A program made the translations under genes and the position numbers. A stretch of DNA of 64,000 nt, from contig NW_026251775.1 of the NCBI RefSeq assembly GCF_025024155.1, positions 124,001 to 188,000 on the forward strand, in the 5' to 3' direction. Below are positions 1 through 11,800 of this stretch, piece after piece. The DNA comes from Gamsiella multidivaricata. Lineage: Eukaryota; Mortierellomycota; Mortierellomycetes; Mortierellales; Mortierellaceae. The notes under the pieces are model-generated. The model saw only the letters and a program-made list of their open reading frames with translations, ran no database searches and was not told where the DNA came from. Numbering within the stretch: position 1 is the first letter of the stretch; the number at the start of each line of letters is the position of its first letter.

Positions 1-45
1 ACGATAGTTTATTTGATATGCGCAAAGAACGGACAAGTAAAGTAT

Positions 46-896
46 TTATTGGATCTTGGCAAGGATCTCAGACTCGCGGAAAAGAATGAGCTCCTCGTTA
101 TCGACCTTGACGGCGCTGCCGCCATAAGGAGGCAAAAGGACCTTGTCGCCCTCCTTGAGCTCCGAAGGAATAAGCTTGCCGTCCTACAGCAAGCACGAAA
201 ATGAGTACCGATGTCAGTAATTTATTCCAATCTGTTCTTTCTGCAATTGACGGCGTCGGTGACAAAAGCGAAGGACTCACTTGGGTGACCAGTCCCTTGC
301 CAACAGCAATGACATGACCCTCGTTCAAGGCCTCCTGTGCCTTCTCGGGAATGTAGATACCGGAAGCGGTTTTCTATTCGTTTGTAGTGACATAGTGACA
401 TACAGAAAAACAATCAGCTTCATGTTCCTAATCTACGACCTTCCGCTCCATTCACGGAAGCAGAAGCAGTGTTATATGCAATTGCTTCCTCTTAAATGGC
501 ATACCTGCTGAGGCTTAATGCGCTGGACAAGAACACGATCCATCATGGGGACGATGGTCTTGGAGAACTTAGTGATACGGGAAGCCTATAAAGAGCAGGA
601 CGCGGATGATGTGAGTCTGCATTCTTTGATCTACCTCAAACGTGGATACGAGCCAGCCATCGAGGTGCAGACGCACGTCGTCCAGATAGCTAAAGAGCCA
701 CGCAAACCCCGGGAGGGCCGATACACTGTGTTGAACCAGTTCACTCCAAAGTTCAAGGCCTGCCGGTGTTGTAGTGTGAGGGTCACACTGATCAGGCAAG
801 CTGATCGTGCTGTTCCTGGGATCCTGTTGGCGTTATATGCTGACACATTGCGAACCGCCAAGCAAGAGTCATGCAAGGATTTCCACGACTTACCAT
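46..896 (-). CDS. HSP10: Mitochondrial 10-kDa chaperonin (HSP10/GroES family)
   Basis: Co-chaperonin that caps the HSP60 ring in the mitochondrial matrix during protein folding. Four exons (896..894, 585..505, 373..281, 183..46) join to a 104-aa protein. Family features seen are [11 protein letters not shown] near the N-terminus, the mobile-loop stretch [21 protein letters not shown], and the C-terminal [11 protein letters not shown] followed by LFRESEIL. The length matches the family (about 100-106 aa). Exon 1 is only the ATG codon: GTAAGT follows the start codon directly and the next exon opens with GCT TCC CGT. The gene is divergent from the bS6m gene, with 273 bp between start codons. Family assignment is secure; the one-codon first exon is inferred from splice signals and frame. 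Confidence 0.92.
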
Positions 897-1169
897 GGTG
901 AATTGTGTAATGCGATTTATGATTGAGCTGGAGAACAGTTGCAGAGAAGAGGAACGAGTGCGCGAGTATCCGTTCCAGACTTTTCTTTGCCTTTCTATGC
1001 CCACTGATCCGAACGTGGGGAAATGAAAAAGCCACGGGAAGAGCAGTCATTCCCACTGCTGCCAGGGGTAGCTCTGAATAAACAAGGCGACTATATGATC
1101 CGGTAGCACATCGCTTCGCCCAATCGTTCCGTTATTCATCAACCCCGGCTCTCCAGAAACATACATACC
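897..1169. promoter_or_regulatory. Divergent promoter of HSP10 and bS6m
   Basis: This 273-bp gap separates two divergent start codons, both of mitochondrial protein genes. At 973-985 the bases read TTC-CA-GAC-TT-TTC, an imperfect heat-shock element in which two of three 5-bp modules fit the nTTCnnGAAnnTTCn consensus. That would suit HSP10, but one imperfect match can arise by chance. No clear TATA box was seen. Confidence 0.35.
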
Positions 1170-2002
1170 ATGGTCTTTTACGAGCTCTTCTGCATCTCAA
1201 GGACACGCCTTGTCGAGGTATGAAACTCCTGGACCGTCAACTATAACTTCAGGATCACGGATTGGGCGTCTCAACTCAGCAAGAAAGGAGATCACCCTTC
1301 AGATCGATAACAGGGTACATCTTTCTAAACCTCGCGATGTTGATCACGGAATCCGCCAGGAAAAGTTCTGCGCTTAATCGCACGAGATGCCTTAGAGACT
1401 ATGGATGACAAATATCAATGACGTCCCTTGCTGCGACGTCCGGGATTTTTTTTAAAGCAGGAACGACCCAACCAGTAAACTGGATCCTCCAACTGCATCT
1501 GCTCCCCTGCTGTCCTTAAAACTGCCACTGACCAGAAAGACTGACGCCAATTGAACTCGCAAAACTGAATTGTTAATATCATCTTATGCTTTGATCACCT
1601 TAGGCCAACTTGAAGGATTTGGTCAAGCAGACATCCTTGGTTGTCATGAATAAAGGAGGCGTCGTCAGAAGTTTGAAGCCTCTCGGAGAGAAGCAATTAC
1701 CGTACCGCATTAAAAAGCATCAGGAGTATCATATAAATGGCTTGTATGTCTGAGGCGCCTTGATGCTGTGTTTAAGCGGGATTGCGGTTTCATTGAAAGC
1801 AAGTGTTAACCAAGCGCACCTTGATATCCAATCATTCATTAGCCAATGGACGATGCAATTCGATGCGAATCCTACCGCCGTCAGTGAACTGAACAAGCGA
1901 CTGAAGGTCGACCCTCGCGTTCTCCGTCACGCCGTCATCCGCTTGGGCTCGAAATTGGAGGACATCGTCGCATCTGCTGAGAAGACTGGAGGGAGGGTAT
2001 AA
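1170..2002 (+). CDS. Mitochondrial small-subunit ribosomal protein bS6m (MRPS6/Mrp17 family)
   Basis: Component of the mitochondrial ribosome small subunit. Exons 1170..1217, 1604..1743 and 1843..2002 join to 115 aa. The protein starts MVFYELFCISR (the S6 beta-1 strand). It continues with LVVMNKGGVVRSLKPLGEKQLPYRI, the usual S6 core in which a central strand is followed by a basic turn. After the second intron comes WTMQFDANPTAV, matching the FDANP-type strand of the family, and the protein ends KLEDIVASAEKTGGRV. Length and order of elements fit fungal Mrp17. The intron phases agree (phases 0 and 2). It shares a short divergent promoter with HSP10. Confidence 0.87.
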
Positions 2003-2273
2003 AGGTTACGTTTGAAGGAAATCATGGGAGCATTTAGAACAAGAGAATGGCGAGGAAGACATCCTTTGCACTGTGTAGAATAAAGACCATCAAAGCATAC
2101 CATGCTCCATTTCGTCCATGTGTAAGATATCTTTTATTTCTTCGTTTATGCCACCATTGCTACGATGGTGTTTGGTGGCTGATGTGGACCGTTTTTCGCT
2201 TTTCGCTTTTCGCTTTTTTTTATCCTTTCTGTGCTTCCAAACCTCACCTCACTTTCAAGCTCATCCATTCACA

Positions 2274-3889
2274 ATGATTCTGGGATTCTGGGGTACGCCA
2301 TGGCGACAACTCAACAGGAGTGGCCAATCAAAACATATTTGGATTCATGAGGCTAATGAATTTCACTAGGATACGACGAACGGAATCTCAGCTGACACTG
2401 CGTTTGTTACTACGTTCCTCCTTTGTCGCCACCCGCTTTTAGGTCTGACAGTCTTTCCTGAAAAGACATACACACAAATTGTCGAGGACTCCTTCAAGTT
2501 GTCCATGGTATGTTACAGGAGCCACTAATGGCTTCGGATCGTCTTCAAGGATGAGGAGGAATACATCAAATTGATATACTGATTTCTGGTTCTTCGTGCG
2601 ATTCTTATCATTAAGGCTGCCTTGGACGAAGAGACTAAGCCTGGTCGTTCGTCCATTCGCGTCACTATCAATAACAAGACATTTATTCTCTGCTCGCTGA
2701 TTGCCGACCAAATCGAGCAGCAGAACCTGGACTTGGTTTTCACTGAGGGAGAGGAGATCAGTTTCTCTGTTTCTGGTGACAAGTAAGTGACAAGAGGCCG
2801 AAGAATGCATTATTTGTGTCGATCATGTTAAGAAGGAAGGTGATTCTAATACCAATTAACTGCAATTTAATTCAACTATAGCGCTGTCCATCTTTCAGGA
2901 AACTACCTGCCTGAGGATGAGGGTATGGATTACGATGAGGAGGATATAGAGGGCAACATGGATGATGAGGATGAGGATGATGAGGATGATGACGAGGACG
3001 AGGAAGACGAGGCGATCAGGATCCTTATGGCCAAGGGTGCCAAGCGTATTGCTGACTTTGACGGCGATGAGGAGGACGACGATGATTCGGAGGAGGACCC
3101 AGACTTTACAGGAGAGGATGACGAAGATGAAGACGAAGATTCAGACGACGAAGATAACGACGGAGATGATGATAACGAGCAGAGAGAAAACGATGATGAG
3201 GATGACTCGGACAGCGACGAAGACGAGGACGAGGAGGAAGAGGAAGAGGAGGAGGTACCCACAGTGAAGAAACAGCTCGTTGTTGAACCCGTACCGCCTC
3301 CAGCTAAGAAGCAAAAGGTGGCCGAGGAGAAGGCCGTTCCTGTCAAGGCCAAGGAGGAACACAGAAAGAAGGAGGAACCCAAGGATAAGGAAGAACCCAA
3401 GAAGAAGGAAGAGGGCAAGAAGGACAACATTAAGACCCTTCCCAACGGCCTGATCATCGAAGATGTCAAGGTTGGAAATGGCGCTCGCGCTAAGGCAGGG
3501 AAAAAGATTGGTATGCGCTACATCGGTCGTCTCACCAACGGTAAGGTCTTTGACAAGAATACGAGCGGGAAGCCTTTCCAGTTCAACTTGGGCCGTGGCG
3601 AGGTTATCAAGGGATGGGATCTTGGTATTCAGGGCATGCAATTAGGTGGTGAGCGCCGTCTGACTATTCCTTCAACCCTTGCGTAAGTTACTGCTCGATT
3701 CACGACGAACTGAAAGCAGTGCTGTTTAACTCAGACGCTCGATGCACGTACTTTATTATGGCTGGTAATTGATTCTGCCTCTCTCTGTTATCATTGTCAA
3801 TGGATAGATACGGCGAGAAGGGCGCACCTCCATCAATCCCCCGCAATGCCACATTGGTCTTTGAGGTCAAGCTGGTGACTTTGAAGTAG
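2274..3889 (+). CDS. FPR3: Nucleolar FKBP-type peptidyl-prolyl isomerase (FPR3/FPR4, FKBP39-like)
   Basis: Proline isomerase of the nucleolar FKBP family, which acts as a histone chaperone and in rDNA chromatin. Exons 2274..2292, 2443..2507, 2616..2782, 2882..3682 and 3808..3889 give 377 aa. Residues 1 to about 100 form the nucleoplasmin-like N-terminal domain (MILGFWG, then [19 protein letters not shown] and a [13 protein letters not shown] strand). A long Asp/Glu-rich region follows (about 2925-3255), then a Lys/Glu-rich linker. The C-terminal FKBP domain shows [15 protein letters not shown], the ligand-pocket [26 protein letters not shown] and a terminal VFEVKLVTL. The last intron splits the Ala codon of TLAYGEKG. 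S. cerevisiae has two paralogs (FPR3, FPR4), so the symbol marks the family. Confidence 0.9.
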
Positions 3890-4253
3890 AGGAGAACGCG
3901 TCGCAAGCACATTGCATCGGAACAGCGGGACAATACTCGTACGCCTCACCCATGTCACATCATATCCAGCATCATTCATACTATCTAGTTCCTATTATAA
4001 TAAAAAGTAAAAAAGCCTTGCCAAGGTCTCAGAGAGTGTGGGGTGGGGCCAGGAATGGGAGGTATGGGATGGATATGTGAGGGGCATCAGTAACGCGACT
4101 TCGCTCAACGCTGGATTGAGCGTATGCAGCCCATGCGATCCAGCGACGTTTTGACCTTTGAGCCTGCTACTTTTTGTCCTTTGTTCGCTGAGTTGCAAAA
4201 AGAAAACTTTTTAACATCGAGCCTCACTCGCCAGCCCTTACCCTCCTTCAGCA
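3890..4253. other. Intergenic region between FKBP and NAP1 genes
   Basis: This 364-bp gap holds the FKBP 3' end, including an AATAAAA-like stretch near 4000, and the NAP1 5' region with a pyrimidine-rich leader just before the ATG at 4254. No further gene was recognised. Confidence 0.4.
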
Positions 4254-6355
4254 ATGGATCAGTCTTCAGGTAACTAAGCAACAGCATCCTCCTCCTTTCT
4301 ATTACATCCTCATAACAATCAGACAATGAAGACACTGTAAAGGTGCCTTGGGGTCGAACTGCTTGTTGCTGCGGTGGAACTATCGTAGGGGACTACTGAA
4401 TGCAACACCTTGGACTACAGCTGGGGATGAAAACACGACTCGGCAAGCAACGCACACGCCATCAAGCCTTGGATGATCAACAAATGGGTCGAAGAGGATG
4501 CAACACTCGCAGGACAATGGATGTCTAATAGTAGCAATGCTATCACTCGCGCCACTATTCAGCAACTAAAACGCGCTACTACAAGCAAGGCTGCAAAGCT
4601 CGGACCAACCTCAGCTGCAGAGTGACAGCTGATAGCGAAGCACGAATATGTCGAACGAGAATGAAGTTTTCCCCGACCTAACACTGCGTTGCCTTCTGTA
4701 AACTCATAGCCAACGTTGATATCAAGAAGAAGCAGCAGCAGGAAGCCCCCACGCCCCAGAATACGCCCATTTTCTCCGCGCCTATCAATCCCTCTGTGCC
4801 AGCTAGTGAAGAAGATATGGAGACCATCCAGACCCCAGGTATGCAGCTGTTATCTCTGTATCTCATTCTCATGACATGATGCAGAAACGTTCCTTCCGTC
4901 TGCTTTCCTTTCCTATCCTTTCCTTCCTGCACTATCAGCACCGCCCCTTCTTTGGACCTTTTGTTGTGAACTGTGCACAATAATTGCGTGTATGTTGAGT
5001 CTGAAGGCGCGTCTGCTGGATGTCCTCGCCTGCTCTTGGGTTTATTCTTTGGATTCTTCACCCTCCCCAACAAATTTTTTTTTTGAGTTGGATACCTGGT
5101 GCTTAACATTTATCTTTCTTTTTTTGATCTTTTTGCCTATACATTTCTAACGAACACCTCAATCACAACCTTCCAAATGACTGACTTAGGAACCCGCGAG
5201 AACATTCTCGCTAGCAACCCTCAGCTCCTCTCCATGCTGCAGGGTCGTCTCGGCGGCTTGGTCGGCGCCCCCTCAGGCTATCTCCAGACCTTGGGCCCTG
5301 ATGTCCGTCGCCGCGTCAAGGGGTTGAAGTCGCTCCAGCACAAGCACGCCGCCCTCGAGGCTGACTTCCAGAAGGAGATCTTGGCTCTGGAGAAGAAGTA
5401 TCTTGAGCTTTACACTCCTCTCTACCAAAAGCGTTCCGAGTACGTCAACGGTAAGGCCGAGCCCACCGATGCCGAGGTCGAAGACGGCGTCAGCGATGGC
5501 GAGGAGGAAGAAGAGGAGAAGGAGGAAGATGACGATGAGAAGGATTCCGAGAAGGTCGAAGGTAACACGAAGAAATACATGCTTATGTTCATTGCAGTTT
5601 GCTTCTGGATCCGCTTCTATGGGACGTACTGACCTAAGTGGCAACCGACCTTTGTTTATGCACAATTAGGTATCCCCGAGTTCTGGCTTACTGTCCTGAA
5701 GTCCCATCCTCAGTTCACCGATGTTATTACAGAGAAGGACGAGGACGCATTGAAACACTTGGTCGACATTCGCTTGTCGTACTTTGAGAAGCCTGGATTC
5801 CGCCTGGACTTTGAGTTCTCTCCCAACGAGTACTTCACCAACACCACCTTGTCCAAGACTTACTTTTACCAGGAGGAGCTCGGATATGGCGGCGACTTTG
5901 TCTACGACCATGCTGAGGGCACCAAGATCGAGTGGAAGGAGGGCAAGGATCTCTCGGTTACTATTGAGACTAAGAAGCAGCGCCACAAGGGAACCAACAA
6001 GACTCGCGTGGTCAAGAAGACAGTCCCAGCCGAGACCTTCTTCTCCTTCTTCACTCCCCCAGTCGCACCCGAGAATGAGGATGAGATTGATGATGAAGAC
6101 GAGGATATTGATGAGAAGCTGGAGGCCGACTATGGCTTGGGTGAGGAGCTCAAGGACAGCATTGTTCCTCGTGCCATCGACTGGTTCACCGGCAAGGCTC
6201 TGCAGTACCAGGATAACGATGACCAGTACGACGATGACTTTGAATACGAAGACGACGAGGAAGAGGAGGGTGACGATGACGATGATGACGAGGATGATGA
6301 CGATGATGATCTCCCCGCCAAGGGCGAGAAGGCCCCAGAGTGCAAGCAGCAATAA
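4254..6355 (+). CDS. NAP1: Nucleosome assembly protein 1 family histone chaperone
   Basis: Binds H2A-H2B (and linker histone), shuttles histones to the nucleus and supports nucleosome assembly. Exons 4254..4269, 4710..4838, 5190..5561 and 5670..6355 give 400 aa with consistent phase-1 junctions. After a short unstructured N-terminus the NAP core begins near NILASNPQLLSMLQGRLGG. The long dimerisation helix is seen in LQHKHAALEADFQKEILALE and the next segment KKYLELYTPLYQKR. Then follow an acidic loop, the GIPEFWLTVLKSHP motif, LVDIRLSYFEKPGFRLDF and the FFSFFTPP motif. The protein ends in an acidic tail (about 6205-6320). The first 16-bp exon is inferred from a good donor (GTAACT) and frame; the true start could differ. 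Confidence 0.92.
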
Positions 6356-6612
6356 ATGGGTTACCTCGGCCAGTCCTTTTTTTAACACACTATTGCACCT
6401 GCAGATCGTCTTTACCTGATCTCGTTCTCCTCTAATACACATCCTCTCTTACAATCCATGATTGTTTCCTTGTGTCGCGTCCACCATGTGTTCCTTTTTG
6501 CCAGTGCATATTCCAATAAAATTTATTAACATTATGTGTCGCAGGAGCGGCTAGCAAAAGAATGGAGCATATGTTCAAAAGATGACGAGAAAGAGGAGAA
6601 GGAAGAGGACAT

Positions 6613-8843
6613 CTACAGCTGGAAGTCATAGTGGATGGCCTGATCGAAGAATCCACAGAACTGAGGACGGAGACCTCCAGCCGAGACGGAGGGGGTGGTG
6701 TCGAACAAATAAACGTTCTGGTTGCTGCTGCTGTACTTGGGCCAGCTAGGGTAGCTGTCGCCGCCGTAGGCAGTGGGGTTGGGGTTACCGCCAGTGGTGG
6801 CAAAGGCCGTCCAGCGGTCCATGACCATTCTTGAGAGCGCAGCATCGGCGGCGGTCCAGGGGTAGTGCTCGGGATCGTTCATCAGAGCAGGGCTGGCAAA
6901 GACGAGAGCAACATCATCACCGTGGCAGACGTGGTTGGCGCAGAGATCGCCTGAAGGGCGGTTGGGATTATAGCCCTTTTGGAACTGATACTGGTAGACA
7001 TCAAGACCAGAAGCGGCATAGGCCTTAGCAAGGTATTGGGTTGGGCAGATCCAGAGGTAATCAGAGGCAAAGTCGCCCTCGGCCTCACGAACACCGTCGG
7101 GGTTGGAGCCATCGATCGGGTAGAGATTGTAGCCAATGGTGACCATGGAACGCTGATAGCCGAGAATAGTGCCGAGGGTGAGTCCAAAGACGGTAGGAGG
7201 CATAGGGGTGGACTGACCCAAGCTGGGAAGGAAACCGATGGCCTCGTTCTTCATGGTGCCGATCATCAGGGGAGCCTTGTGGATGCCTCCGTCTTTTCCG
7301 GCAATCAACTGGTCAAAGTTGTTAAAGATGAGAAGGCCGTCGATCGAGGGCTTGATCAGCTCGAGGAAGGACTCTTCAGGGGCCATGTTGATAGCTTGAC
7401 CGACAATGGTGGTCTGGGCATTCAAAATATCAGAGATGTTCTTGGAACGCATGCAAGCAAGATCAGCACAGTTGAGGAGAGTCATGGCACCACCACCGAT
7501 GACGGTCGAGGCAGTCTTGATGTCGTTGAAGGGGAGGTCAATGGGGTCGGACTGAGAAATGGCAGCACTGAAGAGATTCTTGGTGGCAGCAGGCATGGAC
7601 AGGAGGGTGCGGATAGCGTGGCCTCCGGCGGACTCACCGAAGATGGTGACCTTGGAAGCATCACCTCCAAAGTCGCCGATGTGATCCTGGACCCACTTGA
7701 GGGCGACAAGCATGTCGCGGACACCCATGTTGCCGGGAACGGTCGAGCGGCTGATGCCGGCATCGACGCGCTCGAAGAAACCGAGGAGACCGAGACGGTA
7801 GTTGATGGTGACAACGACAACCTGGCCACGACTGGCCATGTTGGCGGGGTTGAAGGCGGGGTCGGTGCCGGTGCCGGTGGTGAAAGAACCGCCGTGGAGG
7901 CTGTTTGTTCATGTAGCAATCAATAGGGGAATATGTGCGCGCCTGGTTAGTTCATGGTGGTACAAGGTATTATTGCATTTCAGGTTCTTTTGTATTGCCA
8001 GACTTACTAGAACATAACAGGGAGCAGGCTCTTCTTATCAGCGTTCAGCTTGGGGGTGAAAACGTTCAAGAACAGGCAGTCCTCGTTGCCGCCAGGAACG
8101 TCGCCAAGCTGAGGGCACTTGTTACCGGGAGCAGTGGCATCGACGGCGCTGATCCAGCTGGTGGTGATAGGGACAGGGGCAGCGAAACGCAGGGAGCCGA
8201 CAGGGGCCTTGGCGTATCGGATACCCTGGAAACGGAAGCCCATGGGGTCACGGGCACCGGTGACGAGACCAAGACTGGTGCTGACTGTGACCTTGCCCGA
8301 TGTATTGATATTGGAGCAGAGCGCGGGCAAGAGACGCAAGCAGGAGCCACCGGTCTTAATAGTGGCCTGACCGTTGTTCATGACCAAAGTGTCGCACTTG
8401 GTAATGTAGTTCGGGTCACTGGCACCGGTGTCGATCCAGAACTCGGTAGCGTTGGGTGCACTCTGGGCCAACATCTTCTGGACCGAGGACAGGGTGCGGC
8501 TTTGGGCCGAGAAAAGGAGCTCACCCAACTTGCCGCAGGAGGCGGCACTGCGGGCAGCGATGCGCTGATCGGGGAGGAGGATGAAGGGGAAGTTGGCGCC
8601 ACCAACCTCAAGATTGTTATCGACCAGAGCTTGGACGCTGTTGAGGATAAGGCTGCTTGTCGCGGTGGCGGACACGCGGGTGTTAGCGGCGCTGGTGCTG
8701 GAAGGGGAAGGAGTCGGGGCGGTGGTAGCACCGCTAGGAAGGGTGGTGGAGTTCATATCGGTCTCTGGGGCGATCAGGACCTGCGCGAGGGTCGCCTGGA
8801 TGGAGACCGCTGCCAGGAGGCAGGAAATGGTGAATGTTCTCAT
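6613..8843 (-). CDS. Secreted type-B carboxylesterase/lipase
   Basis: Alpha/beta-hydrolase of the carboxylesterase type B family, which hydrolyses carboxylic esters or lipids. Two exons (8843..8008 and 7900..6613) give 707 aa. A signal peptide is evident (MRTFTISCLLAAVSIQATLA), so the product is probably secreted. The oxyanion-hole motif YLHGGSF spans the splice junction, the nucleophile elbow is GESAGGHA (near 7630), and the acid and His regions are MKNEAIGF and CHGDDVALVF. GIRYAKAP and NEDCLFLNV are further family signatures. About 180 residues of Ser/Thr-rich, family-atypical sequence lie between the signal peptide and the catalytic domain, making it longer than the usual 550 or so aa. It is convergent with NAP1. 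Substrate unknown. Confidence 0.88.
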
Positions 8844-11800
8844 GACGGAGCACTGGAAGACAGAAGGGTCGTGGGGGAGGCGGGTGGAGGGAAGGGGTAA
8901 GGGGAAGGGATCCTGGAAAGGACAGGAAGGACAGGGGTTGGTGGGGTGACAAGGAAGTAACGAGGGGCGAGAAGTGCGCGCAGGCAATCTTTTTATGCTT
9001 TCTCTCGTTCCTGGTGCCGAGGAGAGGAATGTTGATCTCTGCTGGGGCCTGGTTTATTTTCTGTCTTTGTAATAAAACCTTGTGGGCGAGAGAATGAAAA
9101 AAAAAAAAAAAAAGAGAGCCGCGCGAGAAGACTGATTAACAACAGCACTGGATGGAGTAACAGCAACTTAAAACCTCGTCGGCATCTTTTTTCTTCACTT
9201 GCTGGGTGTCTCCATCCAGATACGGGTGTTATCGTACAATCTGTCCACCGTGTGAAAGCTATCTATATTCCGAGAGGACAAAATGGATCGCGTTGCTCCT
9301 GAGCGGTGTCAATTGTCTTGGATGAATGTGGTTTACATTGGACCCAAGCAGGATGCGGAGAATAATGAACACACCTCCCGCCTCTCCCCCCTCCCCCCCT
9401 TCCTTGCTTGGATGCCAGCGGTGGCGCAAGTGTGGGACAGTGAGTTAGTTTGCACCCTGACGATAAAGATAGATGGACGAGATGGACACATGTACAGAGT
9501 ACGTTCATCTAATGATGCTTCGTTTGCGTGGCTGCATGGCTGCATGGCTGCATGGCTGCATGTTGTGAACCTTACAAAGCATGGTAGGACAAAGAGCACT
9601 AAGAGGAATCTGAAATCTGCTCACTTTTCTTTCCATGCACCCACCTCATTTCCTGTTTTACTTCTTTAGCTCCATAACAATAGAACCCGCAAGAAGTACA
9701 GCCTAACCCATTCAAAAAGATGGGCGGCCCCTTGACTAAATCTTGCCGACGCTGTTGTTGGTTGCTTCCAATCCTATCTGCTCTAAGGCTCTCAAGTTCA
9801 TAGTTCTGTCCAATCCTGACTCTTGTTTCGCATCGCCAGTCGACAGACGGCACCCCATAAGCACCCAAGGCGACGCGCACCATGCCTGGCTCTTTCAATA
9901 CAGCATCGATGCTCTAAGGTTCAGACAGAACACTTCGCATACCAGCAGAAACGTGTTCCCCGAGAGCATGCGTTCGACGCGCTTTCTTCGTTCAAAGATC
10001 TACTACTCCTGTGTAAGTCGGGCTCATTTCACCCACTCAATATCCACAGCTGGTCGCCCATACTTTCATTTTGTGCACAACTAAAATTATCATTATGGTT
10101 CCCCGTTAATAATTGCCTGTAATTCAACCCCGAACTGCCTTACTTTTATTCTTGTAATACGCTCATCACCACGCGAAGAGAAAAACGAGGGTTTTATTAA
10201 TTTTTATATAGAATCACTGCGGCCTGAAGGAACACTTTCGACATCTCAAGGTTTCGCCTTCAAAAGCAAATAATCCCTCGTGCTCTCCAGATTCCATACC
10301 GGTTTGTTTGCGGATTGAAAGCCTGCGCTGCGAAGCCTGAATTGATAGGCCATGTCGTGACCATTGAGCCAAGGAGGAGGAGCAGCTCACAAGTCTACCT
10401 TCTGTTCTAGCTTGCATGTTTATATAGCACCTTCGAGGCACTCTAGTTGAGGAAGCGCGAAAAATAGTCATGCAGAATAGTGAGCAGCCTTCTTTGCAGC
10501 GGTAAAACTATGACAAAATGCTATTTTTCTATTCAGCTTTCAAACGACGCTCTTTTCGATCAAGAATCTGGTTCCCAAATGTCCTTTCTGGCTTGTCGAT
10601 CACTTCCTCCTGTATTTGTCCTAGACTGTCCTTCCTTGAAACGTGCGTTGGTCGCGTGGAGCGCGGCATAATTATACGCCGGCGCCTATTCCGCCGATTT
10701 CCTTTTTATGTTCTATGTGACTATGTCGAGCTTTCGTATCAAAGTCAAAAAGCCAGTCTATTTTCGGTGAAGGTACCGATTCCGAAGAAATAGAGTATTT
10801 CCCGTCGAAGTGATTCGAATACTGTATAGAGTGAGAGACGGGGAGGGATGGAGTGGGATGAGCTTTTTCGCAAACAACTGTCTCGCCAACTTCCTACATA
10901 GGAGCCATTGTCGAAGCAACATTTCAGACGCTTGCTGGAGCATAAAGATCCGTACCGTAAAGACACCGGCTTACTAATTGCCCCACCATCCAGTTGCACA
11001 CTTTCACGAAGTAAATGAGCGTGGGATGGCTGCTGCATCGCAAGGAAGCAAGATGCGTCTTCCTGGACCACTCGGGACATGATGACACGGTAAAATAACC
11101 CGTGTATTGATGCTGTGGCTTCGACAACGAATGACAAAGTACGCCCTCAAGTGGCATTGAAAGACTGAATATTGATTACGTCCCTGGACCTTCAAGACTG
11201 GGATCCAGCTGCACAACTTGAATACGGTGGCGAAATAGGAACAGGACATTCAGACGGTTATGCAATTAGGGACAGAGTGTTGAACTTGGATGGGGGCGTA
11301 ATGGTTCTGGCAGGTTTGCTCCTGCACAACGCTTGACTTCCACAGCCTCCCAAGTCGCGACATGCATACCTTGTTCCATTACAATGTAACTGTCTGTGGT
11401 GTACTTTCCTCTGACACGAATTGCCAAGCAAGAGTAGAGACGGGAGCCGTGTGCCTGAACCTCTGCCACAATAGTCCAACAAGTGTTCCTGCCTCCATCC
11501 GTCTCTCACACCGCAGTCCTGACCTTCAATATCAGCATCTTTTTCAAGCAACGATCGAGCGCGGAGGGCTAAGAACAGCGCCTCTCAATGCCTTCGATCT
11601 ATGCACAGGAGTCAAGACAGAGTCTCTTTGCCCTACCAGACCCCTAGCCCGAATGTGCTGTTGCATCTCCATGTCCCTGTAATTAATGTCCATTATTCTT
11701 TTGATCTTAATGCACAAGAGATGTAGTCTTCAAAAGGACCTTGTTTGTAAGTGTTATTCCCAGTTGATATATCTCATTCTAACTTGGTCTCTGTAGTTTG

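Noticed and set aside
2930..3469. Long minus-strand Ser-rich open frame
   Set aside because: It is the antisense of the Asp/Glu-rich part of the FKBP gene; the poly-Ser reading is a by-product of GAN/GAR codons.
5666..6442. Minus-strand hydrophobic 258-aa open frame
   Set aside because: Antisense of NAP1 exon 4; the sense strand has the NAP domain motifs and good splice sites.
6979..8900. Two plus-strand Gly-rich open frames (6979-7926, 7935-8900)
   Set aside because: Antisense of the carboxylesterase, low-complexity composition, no domains.
9283..9669. 128-aa open frame in intergenic DNA
   Set aside because: No domain, contains an 8-bp tandem repeat, no supported splice structure.
10745..11137. 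Minus-strand 130-aa open frame
   Set aside because: Composition not protein-like, no recognisable motif, overlaps other equally long random frames.
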